Shown here piece by piece: positions 7,645 through 8,436 of a stretch of DNA of 8,436 bases. Source of the DNA: Victivallaceae bacterium. GTDB taxonomy: Bacteria; Verrucomicrobiota; Lentisphaeria; Victivallales; Victivallaceae. The notes below the pieces were generated by a model, which saw only the letters and a list, made by a program, of their open reading frames with translations, ran no database searches and had not been told where the DNA came from. The position numbers and the translations under genes are program-made. The stretch's first letter is position 1. Each line of letters starts with the position of its first letter. The DNA is taken from the NCBI GenBank assembly GCA_028717165.1, contig JAQUOK010000101.1:1-8436 (forward strand), read 5' to 3'.

Positions 7645-7673
7645 ATTATACAGCATAATATCTTTATTGTCAA
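7645..7673 (-). promoter_or_regulatory. Consensus sigma-70 type promoter of the LacI-type gene
   Basis: The minus strand reads TTGACA (7673-7668), a 17-bp spacer, then TATAAT (7650-7645): both hexamers and the spacing are ideal. The predicted start is near 7638, giving a leader of roughly 80 nt to the ATG at 7556. A promoter this strong is normally useful only if held down by a repressor, consistent with O1 next to it. Confidence 0.88.
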
Positions 7674-7705
7674 TACCTTTTTTTACATTATCAGGAATTC
7701 TCTTC

Positions 7706-7869
7706 TTAAAAAATGATTAAAACAATCAATAATCGCATAAAAACCATTCATGTCTTTACTTTTGCGATTTAAAAAAAGATTTATGAGCTTGGACTGGTTA
7801 TTTTCCAAGTCATGGCATTGATTATTTTAATCATTACTGAAAAAACCTTTTAAATAATTAAGGTTCAGT
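7706..7869 (-). ncRNA. Candidate structured small RNA (unknown family)
   Basis: On the minus strand this block can form four stems in order. First is a hairpin, ACTG plus AACCTT pairing with AAGGTT plus CAGT (7869-7836), with an AAAA bulge. Next is a long closing stem of 19 positions with one mismatch (7835-7817 with 7730-7712). It encloses two hairpins: ATGA/CTTGGA with TCCAAG/TCAT (7813-7783, one bulged base) and AATCGCA with TGCGATT (7769-7731). The closing stem ends in a run of six T (7713-7708), terminator-like although AU-rich. A possible promoter lies just upstream: TTGCAA (7904-7899), 18 bp, TAAAAT (7880-7875), predicting a start close to the first hairpin. I do not recognise a known RNA family. 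It could instead be a palindromic DNA repeat element. Assignment is inference from base pairing read by eye. Confidence 0.4.
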
Positions 7870-7874
7870 CGCTT

Positions 7875-7904
7875 ATTTTATCAAACGCCGGTTTTTTATT
7901 GCAA
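7875..7904 (-). promoter_or_regulatory. Possible promoter of the structured RNA candidate
   Basis: TTGCAA (4 of 6 to consensus), an 18-bp spacer and TAAAAT (5 of 6) stand about 7 nt upstream of the first predicted hairpin. In AT-rich DNA such matches occur by chance, so the position is the main support. Confidence 0.3.
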
Positions 7905-7923
7905 GCTTTTCAGCTTGTTCTTA

Positions 7924-7932
7924 TATTTCTTA
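7924..7932. repeat. Left 9-bp target site duplication
   Basis: TATTTCTTA abuts the left inverted repeat and is repeated exactly at 8130-8138 next to the right one, the signature of transpositional insertion. Confidence 0.85.
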
Positions 7933-8129
7933 CGCCGTGTGCAAGTTTTTTTTCGACATTTTCGCCTCGAAGATGAAACGCAATGGAGATGGCGAGACTC
8001 TGTCGAGCCGCAAACGGTTAACGTATCTCGACTCGTGGGGACACTCGCCCTCCATGAAATGTGTAATGCGGCGGTATTCGAAAACAAGCCGTATCCCGGC
8101 AGGCACAATAAAAAAACTTGCACACGGCG
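7933..8129. mobile_element. 197-bp MITE-like non-autonomous insertion element
   Basis: The ends are a perfect 20-bp inverted repeat, CGCCGTGTGCAAGTTTTTTT (7933-7952, and its complement at 8110-8129). They are flanked by a perfect 9-bp direct repeat, TATTTCTTA. Internally the element also pairs: ATGGAG..GGCGAG (7983-7996, two bases bulged) with CTCGCCCTCCAT (8044-8055), and GTCGAG (8002-8007) with CTCGAC (8027-8032). The whole unit could therefore fold as a nested long hairpin. It is visibly richer in G and C than the AT-rich spacer around it. No transposase is present, so it would need one supplied in trans. A 9-bp duplication is made by several IS families, and I cannot name the parent. Confidence 0.82.
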
Positions 8130-8138
8130 TATTTCTTA
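8130..8138. repeat. Right 9-bp target site duplication
   Basis: Exact second copy of TATTTCTTA, directly after the right inverted repeat. Removing the element plus one copy restores an uninterrupted AT-rich spacer. Confidence 0.85.
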
Positions 8139-8308
8139 TAAAAAACTTGCTTTAAAAATATTTTCCCACGCTAAAAGCTACAGTCTCTTTTGTCCATATT
8201 CGTCGTTAGTTTCAGGTACGCATACAACTGTACGTGTCGGCTTTACTGCCTCAATCATGAAGCAAAATAGACTTTTTCAGTAACGATTATTTTATATTTT
8301 AAGGCCTG
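8139..8308. other. Spacer between the insertion element and the tRNA
   Basis: I find no convincing gene here. A 26-codon minus-strand frame (8258-8178) lacks a ribosome binding site. An 8-bp inverted repeat (TTTTTCAG at 8273-8280, CTGAAAAA at 8306-8313) just after the tRNA is AU-rich and too weak to call a terminator. Confidence 0.5.
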
Positions 8309-8316
8309 AAAAAAAA

Positions 8317-8392
8317 TGGAGCCAGCTGTCGGAATCGAACCGACGACCTGCTGATTACAAGTCAACTGCTCTACCAACTGAGCTAAGCTGGC
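8317..8392 (-). tRNA. tRNA-Thr (anticodon UGU) with encoded CCA
   Basis: All arms are visible on the minus strand: acceptor GCCAGCT/AGCTGGC, D stem GCTC/GAGC, anticodon stem GTTGA/TCAGC with loop CTTGTAA (anticodon TGT, reading ACA), a short variable loop AGGTC, and T arm GTCGG-TTCGATT-CCGAC. The discriminator is T, followed by a genomically encoded CCA (8319-8317). A run of eight T follows immediately (8316-8309), so transcription may end right at the mature 3' end. The 73-nt body plus CCA is standard length. Confidence 0.97.
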
Positions 8393-8436
8393 CGATTGTC
8401 GGAGTTTTAAATATGGAGTCCTTTCAGGAAAAATCA

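Noticed and set aside
7902..7917. Hairpin CAAGCT-TTTC-AGCTTG as a terminator
   Set aside because: The stem is only 6 bp. On the minus strand it is followed by A-rich, not T-rich, sequence. On the plus strand there is no gene upstream to terminate.
8226..8242. Third operator-like sequence (AACTGTACGTGTCGGCT)
   Set aside because: It resembles the two operators, but one base is missing between ACTG and ACGT and the right half-site CAGT is absent. There is also no promoter at a suitable place, so it is probably chance or decayed.
8178..8258. 26-codon minus-strand open frame downstream of the tRNA
   Set aside because: The sequence (MIEAVKPTRTVVCVPE and onward) looks protein-like, but there is no Shine-Dalgarno site and no support beyond a short open frame.
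7915..8283. 122-codon plus-strand open frame
   Set aside because: It crosses the whole insertion element, its duplication and unrelated spacer on both sides, with no ribosome binding site or recognisable domain.
8414..8436. Possible end of another tRNA upstream of tRNA-Thr (a CCA-like end in GGACTCCA)
   Set aside because: Only 23 bases remain before the window edge. The acceptor and T-arm registers do not fit cleanly, so it cannot be supported.

Overview
The window reads almost entirely on the minus strand. It looks like an accessory polysaccharide- or glycoconjugate-related locus from a bacterium of the PVC type. A Lentisphaerota/Victivallales-like host is my best guess. That guess rests only on the gene mix (a secreted FG-GAP/VCBS protein, a neutral-ceramidase-fold enzyme, a glycosidase-like secreted protein and a LacI-type regulator, in moderate-GC coding DNA with AT-rich spacers). 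No phylogenetic marker other than a tRNA is present.

Layout in transcription order (right to left): a tRNA-Thr(UGU) with encoded CCA at 8317-8392; a roughly 640-bp gene-poor spacer (7674-8316); a LacI-family regulator (7556-6525); a short regulatory gap (6418-6524); then four tightly packed genes. These are a ceramidase-fold hydrolase (6417-5089), a secreted 14-repeat FG-GAP protein (5070-2890), a secreted glycosidase-like protein (2877-1021) and a TPR protein (1024 to beyond position 1). Gaps of 18 nt and 12 nt and a stop/start overlap of 4 nt indicate one operon.

Regulation is unusually legible. The regulator has a consensus promoter (TTGACA, 17-bp spacer, TATAAT) with an 18-bp palindrome, AACTGATACGTGCCAGTT, directly after the -10 box. 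A second copy (15 of 18 identical, same palindromic core ACTGnnACGTnnCAGT) lies just upstream of the ceramidase-fold gene. The simplest model is a LacI-type repressor that controls itself and the four-gene operon. The ligand is unknown.

The spacer holds two further items. One is a 197-bp MITE-like insertion (7933-8129) with 20-bp perfect terminal inverted repeats and a perfect 9-bp target duplication (TATTTCTTA). The other is a highly base-paired, AU-rich block (about 7706-7869) that on the minus strand could be a small RNA with its own promoter, a three-way-junction fold and a terminal U-run. Neither assignment has been tested by search or folding software.
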